Below are positions 1 through 8,651 of a stretch of DNA of 64,000 bases, one piece after another. Source of the DNA: an uncultured Alphaproteobacteria bacterium (lineage in GTDB: Bacteria; Pseudomonadota; Alphaproteobacteria; RF32; CAG-239); the NCBI GenBank assembly GCA_944391395.1, contig CALXTI010000005.1, positions 1-64,000 of the forward strand. Direction: 5' to 3'. Position 1 is the stretch's first letter. Each line of letters opens with the position of its first letter. The notes under the pieces are model-generated. The model was not told the origin of the DNA. It saw only the letters and a program-made list of their open reading frames with translations, and did no database searches. The translations under genes were made by a program, and so were the position numbers.

Positions 1-16
1 CGTCATATTTATCCAT
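1..16 (-). CDS. Start of an unidentified gene, cut by the window edge
   Basis: Only the first five codons (Met-Asp-Lys-Tyr-Asp) are present. A purine-rich GGAGA site lies just upstream of the ATG, and the gene follows the TerB-like gene on the same strand by about 24 bp, so the two are probably co-transcribed. Nothing can be said about function. Confidence 0.4.
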
Positions 17-39
17 GGTCTATTCTCCGGTGTTTTATT

Positions 40-480
40 TTAAGCATCTTCAAAAATAATTTTACCTTTTTCCAGCCAGATAATCTTATCAACCACCCAG
101 TCGCTGATTTGTTCGATTTTTTCAAGTTCTATACCCATGGCGGTGCCGATTTTGCCGATGAACAAAACTTCATCGTCGCTTAAATCGCTGTCGGAATGGC
201 CCAAAAGGCACAATTCTTTAATGAGTTCCAGACCAACACGGCGGTTCGGCAGCTTTTTGACCTGATTGAAAATGTCTTTTTCGTCTTGGAAGTTGAAAAT
301 TTCAGAGAATTGAACAATATGATATTTGGCGGCGGCACCTTTAATGTATTTGATTTCTTCTTCATCAATATGGTCGTCGATTTTAGCCATATAGGCCAGG
401 GCTTTGAAAAAAACAATTTTCTGTTCCTCGTTGAGTTTCAGAATGTGACTGTTGTTTTCGAGGGTTTCAGTATAAGTCAT
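40..480 (-). CDS. TerB-like helical protein
   Basis: A 146-residue, all-helical acidic protein resembling the TerB/tellurite-resistance fold. Visible signs are two related segments rich in Asp and Glu: one near residues 30-45 (KIDDHIDEEEIKYI) and one near 93-108 (SDSDLSDDEVLFIGKI). They match the paired acidic helices that TerB-like proteins use to bind metal. There is no signal peptide, so it should be cytoplasmic. The start is supported by an AGGAGG site 8-9 bases upstream. No ter operon genes are nearby, so a tellurite role cannot be inferred; many stand-alone TerB proteins are of unknown function. Confidence 0.55.
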   Translation of the reverse strand: MTYTETLENNSHILKLNEEQKIVFFKALAYMAKIDDHIDEEEIKYIKGAAAKYHIVQFSEIFNFQDEKDIFNQVKKLPNRRVGLELIKELCLLGHSDSDLSDDEVLFIGKIGTAMGIELEKIEQISDWVVDKIIWLEKGKIIFEDA

Positions 481-644
481 AATTATCGGTTCCTCCTTGT
501 TATATTGTCATCATAAAAGAATTTATGTTTTTTTCAATAAAAAAAGAGAGATTTTGATATTGACGGTAAAATTAAAAAAGTGTTTGAAAAATATTAAGTA
601 ATGACATAGCATAATGCATAATTAAAAAATTAAAAGAAAGAAAC

Positions 645-1976
645 ATGGCAAAAAAATATTTTATTAAAACTTTCGGTTGTCAGATGAATGTTTATGATTC
701 ACATCGGATGGCCGTTATGCTGGAAAATTTGGGGTTTGTACCGACTGAAAATCAGACAGAGGCGGATTTGGTGCTGTTTAACACCTGCCATATTCGGGAA
801 AAAGCCGCGGAAAAAGTTTTTTCCGATTTGGGGCGGGCGTATCTGATTAAACAAGAACGCGCCGAAAAAGGTCTTGATACAATCATCGGTGTTGCCGGCT
901 GCGTGGTACAGGCCGAAGATGAAGAAATCGCCAAACGGGCGCCGTATGTCGACTTTGCTTTGGGGCCTTTGACATATCACCGTTTGCCGGAAATGTTGGC
1001 AAAAATAAGCCGCAAACACGGAATGACGCTGATTGATACTGATTTTCCGGCCGAGGCAAAATTTGATTTTCTGCCGGAAAACCGTGCCGAGGGAGGGTGT
1101 TCTTTTTTGGCGGTGCAGGAGGGGTGCAACAATTTTTGCACTTATTGCGTGGTGCCTTATACCCGCGGTGCGGAATATTCGCGACCGGTGGCGGAAGTGG
1201 TGGCGGAAGCAAAGCGTTTGCTGGCGACCGGAACATTGGAGATTAATCTGCTGGGGCAAAATGTTAATTCGTACCATGGCGAAGACGAATCGGGCAGGGA
1301 ACGGAATTTGGCTTATCTTTTACGAAGAATCGCCGAATTGGACGGCTTGAAACGTTTGCGCTACACAACCTCTTATCCGGCCGATGTCGATGATGATTTA
1401 ATTGCCTGCCACAGGGATTTACAAGCATTGATGCCGTATTTGCACCTGCCGGTGCAATCCGGCTCGGATAAAATTTTGAAAGCGATGAACCGTCGCCATG
1501 ACCGCAAGCAGTATTTAAATGTGATTGAAAAACTGCAAAAAGCTAATGAAAGCCTGCGTTTTTCATCGGACTTTATCGTCGGATTTCCGGGAGAAACGGA
1601 TGCGGACTTTGAGCAGACCTTGAGTTTGGTCAATGAAGTTAAGTATATTCAGGCTTTCTCTTTTAAATACAGCCGCCGGCCGGGAACGCCGGCTGCCGTG
1701 ATGCCCGGACAGGTGGAAGAAAAGGTTAAAAAAGAACGTTTGGATGTTTTGCAGAAACTGTTGTTTGATTATCAGACAAAATTTAATGAAGACAGCGTCG
1801 GAAAGGTTTTCGCGGTGTTGTTTGAGCAAAAAGGACGCCATAAAGGGCAACTTATCGGCCGGACGCCGTATATGCAAAATCTGCATGCCAAAGCCGATGA
1901 TAATATGTTAAACAAAATCGTTGAGGTTCGGGTTACGGGCGCAACGACAAATTCTTTAAGCGGAGAGGTATTATAA
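645..1976 (+). CDS. miaB: tRNA-2-methylthio-N6-dimethylallyladenosine synthase
   Basis: A radical-SAM methylthiotransferase that adds the 2-methylthio group to i6A37 of tRNAs reading UNN codons. The 443-residue protein is full length. The N-terminal UPF0004 domain carries Cys12, Cys48 and Cys86, the ligands of the auxiliary cluster. The radical-SAM motif CX3CX2C is at Cys161, Cys165 and Cys168 (GCNNFCTYC). A C-terminal TRAM domain covers about residues 375-443. It is first in a tight operon: its TAA overlaps the ATG of phoH by one base. The order miaB-phoH-ybeY-lnt is a classic proteobacterial cluster. Confidence 0.96.
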   Translation: MAKKYFIKTFGCQMNVYDSHRMAVMLENLGFVPTENQTEADLVLFNTCHIREKAAEKVFSDLGRAYLIKQERAEKGLDTIIGVAGCVVQAEDEEIAKRAPYVDFALGPLTYHRLPEMLAKISRKHGMTLIDTDFPAEAKFDFLPENRAEGGCSFLAVQEGCNNFCTYCVVPYTRGAEYSRPVAEVVAEAKRLLATGTLEINLLGQNVNSYHGEDESGRERNLAYLLRRIAELDGLKRLRYTTSYPADVDDDLIACHRDLQALMPYLHLPVQSGSDKILKAMNRRHDRKQYLNVIEKLQKANESLRFSSDFIVGFPGETDADFEQTLSLVNEVKYIQAFSFKYSRRPGTPAAVMPGQVEEKVKKERLDVLQKLLFDYQTKFNEDSVGKVFAVLFEQKGRHKGQLIGRTPYMQNLHAKADDNMLNKIVEVRVTGATTNSLSGEVL

Positions 1977-2947
1977 TGGCTGAAATTGAGTTGGAACTTT
2001 TTAATAATCAACTGGTGCAAAAACTGGTCGGCGTTTCGGATGCCAACCTGCGATTAATCGAGAAAATGCTCAATGTGGAAATCTTGAGCTTCGGCAATCA
2101 GATTACGATTAAAGGCAACCCCAAAGAAGTTGAGGAAGCCAAAGCCGCCATAAATGTTTTGTATGACAAGGTCAGCAAAAATATTGAAATCGGTGAGCAG
2201 GAAGTCAAAGCGGCCGTACGGATTTGCAGCGATTGCCACAATGATGAAGAAGTGCAAAACTTAAACGAAATCGTTTTGAAAACCAAAAAACGGTATATTT
2301 ATCCGCGTTCGGCAACACAGGCCAAATATATTCAGGAAATGATGAAAAACGAACTGGTGTTCGGTCTTGGTCCTGCCGGTACGGGTAAAACTTATCTGGC
2401 GGTGGCTTTGGCGGTTTCCATGATGCTGGAAGGAGCGGTTGATAAAATCATCTTGTCGCGTCCGGCAGTGGAGGCGGGTGAAAATCTGGGCTTTTTGCCG
2501 GGGGATTTGAAAGAAAAAGTCGATCCGTATTTGCGGCCATTGTATGACGCTTTGTATGAGATGCTGCCGGCCGAACAAGTGGATAAAAAGCTGGCGTTGG
2601 GCGAGATTGAAATCGCACCACTGGCGTTTATGCGCGGCCGGACGTTATCCAACGCTTTTGTGATTTTGGACGAGGCGCAAAACACCACGCCGATGCAGAT
2701 GAAAATGTTTTTAACCCGACTGGGTGAAAATTCACGCATGGTGGTCAACGGTGATTTGAGCCAGGTTGATTTGCCGCGCGGCACGATTTCCGGTTTGCGC
2801 GATGCGTTGGATACCTTGAAGAATATCAGCAATATCAGCTCTGTCACGTTTAGTGCTGCCGATGTTGTGCGTCATGGTTTGGTGGCTAAAATCGTTAAAG
2901 CATATGAAGAAAAAAGCAAAAAGTTGCAGGAAAATGACAAAGATTAA
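1976..2947 (+). CDS. phoH: PhoH-like ATPase (YbeZ type)
   Basis: A 323-residue cytoplasmic P-loop ATPase of the PhoH/YbeZ family, thought to work with YbeY in RNA metabolism and ribosome quality control. The Walker A motif GPAGTGKT is at residues 132-139 and the Walker B-like segment (VILDEAQN) lies around residue 232. The N-terminal part is KH-like. The gene starts inside the stop codon of miaB (TAATG) and overlaps ybeY by 14 bp, so the three are translationally coupled. Confidence 0.93.
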   Translation: MAEIELELFNNQLVQKLVGVSDANLRLIEKMLNVEILSFGNQITIKGNPKEVEEAKAAINVLYDKVSKNIEIGEQEVKAAVRICSDCHNDEEVQNLNEIVLKTKKRYIYPRSATQAKYIQEMMKNELVFGLGPAGTGKTYLAVALAVSMMLEGAVDKIILSRPAVEAGENLGFLPGDLKEKVDPYLRPLYDALYEMLPAEQVDKKLALGEIEIAPLAFMRGRTLSNAFVILDEAQNTTPMQMKMFLTRLGENSRMVVNGDLSQVDLPRGTISGLRDALDTLKNISNISSVTFSAADVVRHGLVAKIVKAYEEKSKKLQENDKD

Positions 2948-3446
2948 AATATTTACCGATGTTGAGGAGGCAAAATGGACGGCGGCGGTGGAAAACATCG
3001 CTGCCGTTGTTGAACAGGTCAAAGAGACCGTGTTTAAAAGAGTGGAAGGTGAGGTTGATTTTTTGGCGTTGCCCAAAACGTTCGGCGTTAATCTTTGTTT
3101 GAGCAACGATGAGGCAGTGCATAAGCTTAATTTGGAATTTCGGCATATGGACAAGCCGACGAACGTGCTTTCTTTTGCCAATCTTGACGATACGGATTTT
3201 GATGATGTCTTGACGCGTGAAGATTTTGTGGAATTGGGCGATGTTATCGTGGCGTTTGAAACTATGGAGCGGGAGGCCGAGGAACAAGGTGTTTCTCTGC
3301 ATGACCACTTTTGCCATTTGTGGGCGCACGGGCTTTTGCATATTTTAGGCTACGACCATATAACGCCGGAAGATGCCGCGGAAATGGAAACCAGGGAAGT
3401 TGACGTTTTGGCGGAAATGGGGATTGACAATCCGTATCGGGAGTAA
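2934..3446 (+). CDS. ybeY: Endoribonuclease YbeY (rRNA maturation factor)
   Basis: A zinc-dependent single-strand endoribonuclease acting in 16S rRNA 3'-end maturation and 70S quality control. The hallmark HGLLHILGYDH at residues 132-142 supplies the three zinc-binding histidines. An earlier in-frame ATG at 2853 would lengthen the protein by 27 residues deep inside phoH. The ATG at 2934 gives the normal N terminus and has an AGGA site upstream, so it is preferred, giving 170 residues. The gene overlaps phoH by 14 bp. The corC/tlyC gene that often follows ybeY in Alphaproteobacteria is absent; lnt comes next. Confidence 0.93.
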   Translation: MTKIKIFTDVEEAKWTAAVENIAAVVEQVKETVFKRVEGEVDFLALPKTFGVNLCLSNDEAVHKLNLEFRHMDKPTNVLSFANLDDTDFDDVLTREDFVELGDVIVAFETMEREAEEQGVSLHDHFCHLWAHGLLHILGYDHITPEDAAEMETREVDVLAEMGIDNPYRE

Positions 3447-3449
3447 GCG

Positions 3450-4991
3450 GTGGCAGAACAAACGGCAGAGAAAAAAGAGAATTTTTTTATTAAACATCGC
3501 AAAACAACGGCTTTGACGCTCGGTGCGGCGGCTGCATTCGGATTTGCGCCGACGTATGCCGTATTGCTCACGTTGTGCTCGTTGTTTGCGGCGTTTGTCG
3601 TGGCCGATAAAATGCAAAATCTGCGGCAGGCGGCGGCTTTCGGTTATTGGTACGGTTTCGGAATGTTTGCCGTCGGTTTTTATTGGATTGGCAACGCGCT
3701 GTTGATTGATGCGGCAACGTTTGGCTGGCTTTATCCGATTGTATTGTTTGGCGCCGGCGCTTTTTTCGGATTGTTTACGATTGTGCCGTTTATGGTCTGG
3801 CATCAGTTTTCGGCTTCGGGAACGTGGCAGAAAATTGTTGCTTTTGCCGCGGCGTGGGTGCTGACAGAATGGGTCAGAAGTTTTATCTTAACCGGCTTTC
3901 CGTGGAACCCGCTGGGCTCGGTTTTTGCTTTTCATCCGGTTTGGATGCAGACGGCAAGCTTGTGGGGCGTCTACGGTTTGAGCTTTTGGGCGGTTTGTTT
4001 GGCCGGTAGTTTGTATTTGTATTATTTCGGTCGGAAAAGCGGAGGAGTGCTTTTTCTGGTGGTTTTGTCGCTTATGTTGGGCTTTGGCTTTTGGCGCGTC
4101 GGGCAATATAAGCCTTATCCGGGCGAAATTACGGTGCGGTTGGTGCAGCCGGCCATTCCTCAACAGATGAAATGGAACAGACAAGCATTGGAAGAAAATT
4201 TTGCCGCTTATATCAAAATGAGCCGACAAAAGCCTTTGACGGATATTGATTTTGTCGTTTGGGGCGAAACGGCGATACCGTTTGATTTGGATCGGGACTG
4301 GCGACATTTGCAACAGCTAAGAGAAGCCGTGCCGCCGCAAGGTTATCTGATTGGCGGCATGGTGCGCTTTGATGATGAAAAAGCATATAATTCGTTATAT
4401 GTGTTCAATGAAGAGGGTGGGGTGGAAGGCTTTTATGATAAGAGTCATCTGGTGCCTTTCGGCGAATATATTCCGTTGCGGAAATATCTGCCGAATTGGA
4501 TAAAACCGGTGGCGGCGAATATGGCGGATTTCGGTAGTGGTAAAAAATATAAAAATATTGAAATAGGCGATTATCCGATTTTCGGTGCGTTGATTTGTTA
4601 CGAGATTATATTTCCGGGGGAGGTTGTCAATCCGAACGAACCGCCCTCTTGGCTGGTGGTTTTGAGCAATGACGGGTGGTATGGCGACAGCGCCGGCCCG
4701 CATCAGCATTTGGCAGCGGCACAGATGCGCGCGGTTGAAGAAGGGGTTACGGTCGTGCGCAGCGCAAATTCCGGTATCAGCGCGGTAATCAATCCGCTCG
4801 GGCAGGTTGTTGCCAGCTTACCGCTCAACGACAGCGGAATTTTGGACGTTCGTTTGCCGCATCATTTAAAACTGTTTACGTTTTACGGTGCGCATAAAAA
4901 TGTGCCCGTTGTCTCTTTTATGATATTGATTCTATGCGCCTTACTTATATATAAAGAGTTGCGAAAAGACAGATATACAAAAAATAGTTGA
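3450..4991 (+). CDS. lnt: Apolipoprotein N-acyltransferase
   Basis: An inner-membrane enzyme that adds the third acyl chain to the N-terminal Cys of lipoproteins. The 513-residue protein has an N-terminal block of about seven transmembrane helices (residues 20-215), then a nitrilase-like periplasmic domain. The triad is recognisable as Glu273 (VWGETAIP), Lys331 (FYDKSHLVPFGEY) and Cys383 (ALICYEIIF), and a last helix sits near residues 483-500. It starts with GTG at 3450, three bases after the ybeY stop, behind a GGGAG site. Its lipoprotein substrates plausibly include the gene products at 55692 and 30646. Confidence 0.95.
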   Translation: MAEQTAEKKENFFIKHRKTTALTLGAAAAFGFAPTYAVLLTLCSLFAAFVVADKMQNLRQAAAFGYWYGFGMFAVGFYWIGNALLIDAATFGWLYPIVLFGAGAFFGLFTIVPFMVWHQFSASGTWQKIVAFAAAWVLTEWVRSFILTGFPWNPLGSVFAFHPVWMQTASLWGVYGLSFWAVCLAGSLYLYYFGRKSGGVLFLVVLSLMLGFGFWRVGQYKPYPGEITVRLVQPAIPQQMKWNRQALEENFAAYIKMSRQKPLTDIDFVVWGETAIPFDLDRDWRHLQQLREAVPPQGYLIGGMVRFDDEKAYNSLYVFNEEGGVEGFYDKSHLVPFGEYIPLRKYLPNWIKPVAANMADFGSGKKYKNIEIGDYPIFGALICYEIIFPGEVVNPNEPPSWLVVLSNDGWYGDSAGPHQHLAAAQMRAVEEGVTVVRSANSGISAVINPLGQVVASLPLNDSGILDVRLPHHLKLFTFYGAHKNVPVVSFMILILCALLIYKELRKDRYTKNS

Positions 4992-5050
4992 CTTTCTGCT
5001 ATAATCAGTTATTTATAGTAATATCACATTTTATGGGGGATGATAGAACT

Positions 5051-5542
5051 ATGGAACTGAAAAAAGAAAAATCAATTCGCGGCAGAGTGGCAACCGGCAT
5101 ACCTAATCCGGTCGATGTTCATGTTGGCAACAGAATCCGGCTGCGGCGGACGATTTTAGGTTACAGCCAGCAGTTTATGGCGCGCAAACTCGGGTTAACG
5201 TTTCAGCAGGTACAAAAATATGAAAAGGGGTGTAACCGTGTTGGTGCCAGCCGGTTGTGGGATATCAGCAAGGTTTTGAAGGTGCCGATGGATTTCTTCT
5301 TTGAAGATATGGATAAGTCGGTTGAAAACCAAAGCCCGATGATGTTGATGATGCCGGAAAATGAAGAAGCGTACATGTTGGCCGAAGAAAACGACGATAT
5401 GGATTTGGACCCGATGAAAAGAGAAGAAACACTGGAGCTTGTCCGGGCTTATTATCGGATTTCCAATCGGAAAATTGCTAAAAATTTGTTTGATTTGATT
5501 GTCAGCATGTCGAAATCAAACTCGACAATGGCTGATGAATAA
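5051..5542 (+). CDS. XRE-family transcriptional regulator
   Basis: A 163-residue cytoplasmic DNA-binding protein with a Cro/CI-type helix-turn-helix at about residues 25-80 (IRLRRTILGYSQQF, then LTFQQVQKYEKG). An acidic, Met-rich linker and a conserved C-terminal helix follow. It matches the alphaproteobacterial regulator usually found between lnt and metK/trmB. The ATG at 5051 has a GGGGGA site about 10 bases upstream; ATG 5033 and the longer frame from 4988 are less likely because they lack such a site. metK is not present here; a hairpin and trmB follow. Confidence 0.88.
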   Translation: MELKKEKSIRGRVATGIPNPVDVHVGNRIRLRRTILGYSQQFMARKLGLTFQQVQKYEKGCNRVGASRLWDISKVLKVPMDFFFEDMDKSVENQSPMMLMMPENEEAYMLAEENDDMDLDPMKREETLELVRAYYRISNRKIAKNLFDLIVSMSKSNSTMADE

Positions 5543-5574
5543 TTCTTGATTATTTGCTTTTTTTAAGATAAAGA

Positions 5575-5609
5575 AGTTCCCGTATGAGTAATAACGGGAA
5601 CTTTATTTT
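5575..5609 (+). terminator. Hairpin between the XRE gene and trmB
   Basis: A perfect 9-bp stem (AGTTCCCGT at 5575-5583, ACGGGAACT at 5594-5602) with a 10-base loop, followed by a T-rich stretch that runs into the trmB start. It may be an intrinsic terminator or attenuator. The right arm also holds the GGGAA that would serve the 5610 start codon. Confidence 0.55.
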
Positions 5610-6356
5610 ATGCAGCAGAAACAAAATTCAATCGGGACAACAATGTTGCCAAAGTTTTTCGGTCGACGGAAAGGCCGGGTTATCCATAAAGCAAAAAGTA
5701 CTTTGCTGGCAAGGTTTTTACCGAAAATCAAGATAGGGGAAAATACGGTTTTTGATAAAGAAAAAATGTTTGGTTTTCCGGTTCAAAAAATTTATCTGGA
5801 AATCGGTTTCGGTGACGGGGAACATTTGGCAGGTATGTCTTTAAAAAATCCGGATATCGGTTTTATCGGAATTGAAGTTTTTCAAAACGGTGTGGCTAAT
5901 CTGCTGAAACTTTTGACCGGTGTGGCGGATGGAAACAATGTCCCGGAAAACATTAGTATACAACCGGAAAGAACGGATAATGTCCGGGTTTATGATGATG
6001 ATGCACGGTTGTTGTTTTCTAAAATTCCGGCTGGTTTTGTTGATAAAGTTTTTTTGTTGTTTCCGGATCCGTGGCCCAAAAAAAGACATTCGGCACGCCG
6101 GTTTGTTAATCCGGAAAATTTAAAAGAACTGGCTCGTATTATCAGGCATGGCGGTATCTTACAGATTGCAACCGATCATAAAATTTATAAGGCCTGGACA
6201 ATGCGGACGATGCACGGTGCCCCGGACTTTAGATGGACGGCAAAAACTTCGGCCGACTGGCGCTGTCCGCCGGCAGACTGGGTAGAAACGAAATATCAGC
6301 GGAAGGCTCTCCGGGAGGGTCGAAAACCAGTCTTTTTTGAATATGAGCGGGTTTAA
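5610..6356 (+). CDS. trmB: tRNA (guanine-N7-)-methyltransferase
   Basis: A SAM-dependent enzyme that forms m7G46 in tRNA. The 248-residue form starts at 5610; an alternative start at ATG 5643 would give a more usual N terminus just before the GRRKGR motif. The SAM site is EIGFGDGEHL (about residues 70-79), and the family motif FPDPWPKKRH lies near 150. The start region overlaps a hairpin, so translation may depend on RNA structure. Its stop overlaps by 4 bp the stop of the convergent gene on the other strand. Confidence 0.92.
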   Translation: MQQKQNSIGTTMLPKFFGRRKGRVIHKAKSTLLARFLPKIKIGENTVFDKEKMFGFPVQKIYLEIGFGDGEHLAGMSLKNPDIGFIGIEVFQNGVANLLKLLTGVADGNNVPENISIQPERTDNVRVYDDDARLLFSKIPAGFVDKVFLLFPDPWPKKRHSARRFVNPENLKELARIIRHGGILQIATDHKIYKAWTMRTMHGAPDFRWTAKTSADWRCPPADWVETKYQRKALREGRKPVFFEYERV

Positions 6357-6814
6357 TATTCCGGGTAAGTGGTAATTGTCGGCTGAATGTTCGGTTCGGT
6401 GATGGTTTTAATATCATTTATTGGGAAAGACTGAACATCATATATGCGGTTTCCGCCCTGGTATAATGTGTTTTGGATTTGGTTCTGTTCCTGTTGGGGT
6501 GTTTCCGAAAAAGGTTCGGGGTTTTGTTCTGCGGTTTGATTAATGATACTTTCTGCCGGTTGGTTTTTGTTTTGAGTGCTGTCAGTACTTTGTGGCTGCG
6601 GAATTTCCTGCGGTGTGGCGGCCGGCATGGAATTTTGGGTATCCGGGGTCGTGACAATCGGGTTGCCCAAAGGGTTGGGGGCGTTTTCAGGCTGGATAAC
6701 CATAAACTGATTTTCATTTCCGACCGCTGTTTCGGCAGCGCCGTAAACAACGGTGGGGGTTTGCGCCGATGCCGGGTAAACGAAGAGCAGTAGCAAAACA
6801 ATTATTTTTTTCAT
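6353..6814 (-). CDS. Secreted Pro/Gln-rich protein of unknown function
   Basis: A 153-residue protein that I do not recognise. It has a clear Sec signal peptide (KKIIVLLLLFVYPASAQ, cut after Ala-Ser-Ala) and a low-complexity mature region rich in Pro, Gln, Asn and Thr. No Cys is left after the signal peptide. Such composition suggests a periplasmic or surface-exposed linker-like protein. ATG at 6814 is chosen because a GGAAAG site lies upstream; an ATG seven codons earlier exists. The 3' end overlaps the trmB stop codon. Confidence 0.7.
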   Translation of the reverse strand: MKKIIVLLLLFVYPASAQTPTVVYGAAETAVGNENQFMVIQPENAPNPLGNPIVTTPDTQNSMPAATPQEIPQPQSTDSTQNKNQPAESIINQTAEQNPEPFSETPQQEQNQIQNTLYQGGNRIYDVQSFPINDIKTITEPNIQPTITTYPEY

Positions 6815-6886
6815 CTGTACTTTCCATGTTATCATATTAACTGTATTTTCATAGATAAGCAGAGATTTTTGATTTACAAGAGGTCT

Positions 6887-7180
6887 TTATGACATGGTTT
6901 TTATGGTGTCAAAAATTCCTTTATAATCATTTTTGCCGTTTTTTTGTTTCGGAATATAATTAGGCATATGATTATGCATGTATGTGATGGCAAAAAGCCG
7001 TACCGAACAGGTAAAACCGAGTTTGGGATCTTTATTGCTTTCAATGATTTCAAAGAGGTGTTTACGTTTGATGTTTTCCCGCCGGCAAATATCATCAACG
7101 GCAGTCCATTCCGGCATGGCCAGGCGCATACTGGTTTTGCGGTCAAAGATAGAAATAACGCGGTTAGCTAATTTGGTCAT
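6887..7180 (-). CDS. Ribbon-helix-helix domain protein (RHH_4-like)
   Basis: A 97-residue protein with the pattern of the alphaproteobacterial RHH_4 family: a strand with KTSMRLAMPEW near residues 15-25, a helix covering AVDDICRREN, and a C-terminal SVRLFAITYMHNH segment (about 59-71). Family members are small Arc-like DNA-binding proteins of unknown target. A strong site (GGGAGAG) precedes the ATG. The roughly 250-bp AT-rich region upstream separates it from the divergent gene at 7426. Confidence 0.65.
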   Translation of the reverse strand: MTKLANRVISIFDRKTSMRLAMPEWTAVDDICRRENIKRKHLFEIIESNKDPKLGFTCSVRLFAITYMHNHMPNYIPKQKNGKNDYKGIFDTIKTMS

Positions 7181-7365
7181 TTGACTCTCCCTCTATAAAC
7201 AGTTGATTAATATCTACATATATACTTATAATAGAAAGTATAATTTTGCAACCATTAATTTATTTTTTTTTACAATATTTCACATAAGGGGAGTTCGTGG
7301 CGTTTTTTTGCAATTAAAAAACAAATTAAGCAAATAAGTAAAGTGAATATGATTTTGCATATTTG

Positions 7366-7393
7366 TTGACAAAAAAGTATTTTCGTATATAAT
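7366..7393 (+). promoter_or_regulatory. Sigma-70-type promoter of the gene at 7426
   Basis: A consensus TTGACA (7366-7371) and a consensus TATAAT (7388-7393) are separated by 16 bp, about 30 bp ahead of the AGGAG site and ATG of the next gene. Confidence 0.75.
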
Positions 7394-7425
7394 AAAAAAT
7401 ATCATATGCAAAAAAGGAGCGTGTT

Positions 7426-7935
7426 ATGTTAGACAAACTAAAAGATAAAGTGCTGGGACCGAAGGTTGATATCAAACAGGAGGAAAGCTATCAGCATACA
7501 ACGCCTGTTGAAGGTTCAAACAAAATTTTTCATTTCGAAAGCCGGAGTAATGTATGGTCGGTTACGATATCGCCACGGAACGGGGAAAAAACGGTGACGG
7601 CAAAATTTTACAAGGAAACGAAAAAAAAGTTGTCTCAGGCGAGAAGGCATGGTTTTGGTAACGGCGGGACGGCTGTTTATGAAAAAGGCTCATCTTGTGT
7701 TTGTGCCGAACTTTATAACCCGGAAGGAGAAAAGGTTTTGGCCTGTCAGGCTCCTTGGAAAGAAGGAGAGAATTTTGCCCAGAATCTTAAAAGTTTGAAT
7801 ATTTCGGCGGAAGGCCAAAGCCCGAAAGAGCAAATGGGTGCGGAAATTCTTAAAAAAGCTCAAGGTAAACTGGGAGTGTATATTGAAAAAGAAAATCAGC
7901 GCAGTACTAAAAAGGATATGAGTTATTCCAGGTAA
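7426..7935 (+). CDS. Hypothetical cytoplasmic protein
   Basis: A 169-residue soluble protein I cannot assign. It is basic and rich in Lys. It has a central predicted beta region (residues 30-110) that contains Cys90 and Cys92 (SSCVCAELYNPEG), and a helical C-terminal tail. There is no signal peptide or membrane segment. It is a single-gene unit with a near-consensus promoter and a good AGGAG ribosome site, so it is probably well expressed. Confidence 0.6.
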   Translation: MLDKLKDKVLGPKVDIKQEESYQHTTPVEGSNKIFHFESRSNVWSVTISPRNGEKTVTAKFYKETKKKLSQARRHGFGNGGTAVYEKGSSCVCAELYNPEGEKVLACQAPWKEGENFAQNLKSLNISAEGQSPKEQMGAEILKKAQGKLGVYIEKENQRSTKKDMSYSR

Positions 7936-8273
7936 AATGCAACAGAAGTGTCGCTGGACTCAAAATAGGCAATTTAGACTCAAAATGGTTAATGCCGCGA
8001 ATCGGTAAAATGACTCAAACAGAGTCTGGACAAGGATTGGCGGTGTTAACTTTTTTTGATTTTTTGTGCATTTTTTGCTTGCAAAGTTTGTTTTGCTATG
8101 TTATAAGCCCCTCACAACGTTTGTTCGGGGTCCTTAACAAACCCCGGTGATGTTAAATATAAAATATAGGGCAAAGCGTTGCTATAGAACGATTTGTCAG
8201 TGTTTTAACAAGTTAAATGGCAGGGTTCCGTTAAGGTGGCTTTTGCCGTTTAGTTATAGGGAAAAATAAAAAA
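7936..8273 (+). promoter_or_regulatory. S10-operon upstream region and leader
   Basis: No gene is visible in this 338-bp stretch. It holds three GACTCAAA repeats (7957, 7977, 8012; the last is part of the palindrome GACTC-AAACA-GAGTC). It also holds a candidate promoter TTGCAA (8079-8084)-N17-TATAAG (8102-8107). A transcript from it would carry a leader of about 160 nt. In that leader CGGGGT at 8126-8131 can pair either with CCCC at 8108-8111 or with ACCCCG at 8141-8146. Such mutually exclusive stems fit an autoregulated ribosomal leader. Confidence 0.5.
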
Positions 8274-8585
8274 ATGATGGAAACCCAAAATATCAGAATT
8301 CGCCTCAAGGCTTTTGACCATCGTCTGCTTGATCTTTCTACCAAGGAAATTGTGCATACGGCCAAAAGAACAGGGGCAAATGTCAGAGGTCCCATTCCTC
8401 TGCCGACCAGAATTGAAAAGTTTACGGTGAACCGTTCGCCGCATGTTAATAAAAAGTCGCGCGAACAATTCGAAATCCGTACTCACAAGAGACTTCTGGA
8501 TATTGTTGATCCGACACCGCAGACGGTTGATGCTTTGATGAAGCTTGATTTGGCCGCCGGCGTAAATGTTGAGATTAAGTTGTAA
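8274..8585 (+). CDS. rpsJ: 30S ribosomal protein S10 (NusE)
   Basis: A 103-residue protein of the 30S head that also acts as NusE in NusB-dependent antitermination. The [10 protein letters not shown] and LPAGV-like ([11 protein letters not shown]) signatures identify it. Two consecutive ATG codons (8274, 8277) are possible starts. It is the first gene of the S10 cluster; tuf, fusA, rpsG and rpsL, which often precede it in Alphaproteobacteria, are not in the window. Confidence 0.97.
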   Translation: MMETQNIRIRLKAFDHRLLDLSTKEIVHTAKRTGANVRGPIPLPTRIEKFTVNRSPHVNKKSREQFEIRTHKRLLDIVDPTPQTVDALMKLDLAAGVNVEIKL

Positions 8586-8651
8586 TAATAATTTTAATGT
8601 TGGCGTTTTGAAATATGAGGCGTCAACCAATTAGAAAAGGAAAAAATAATA

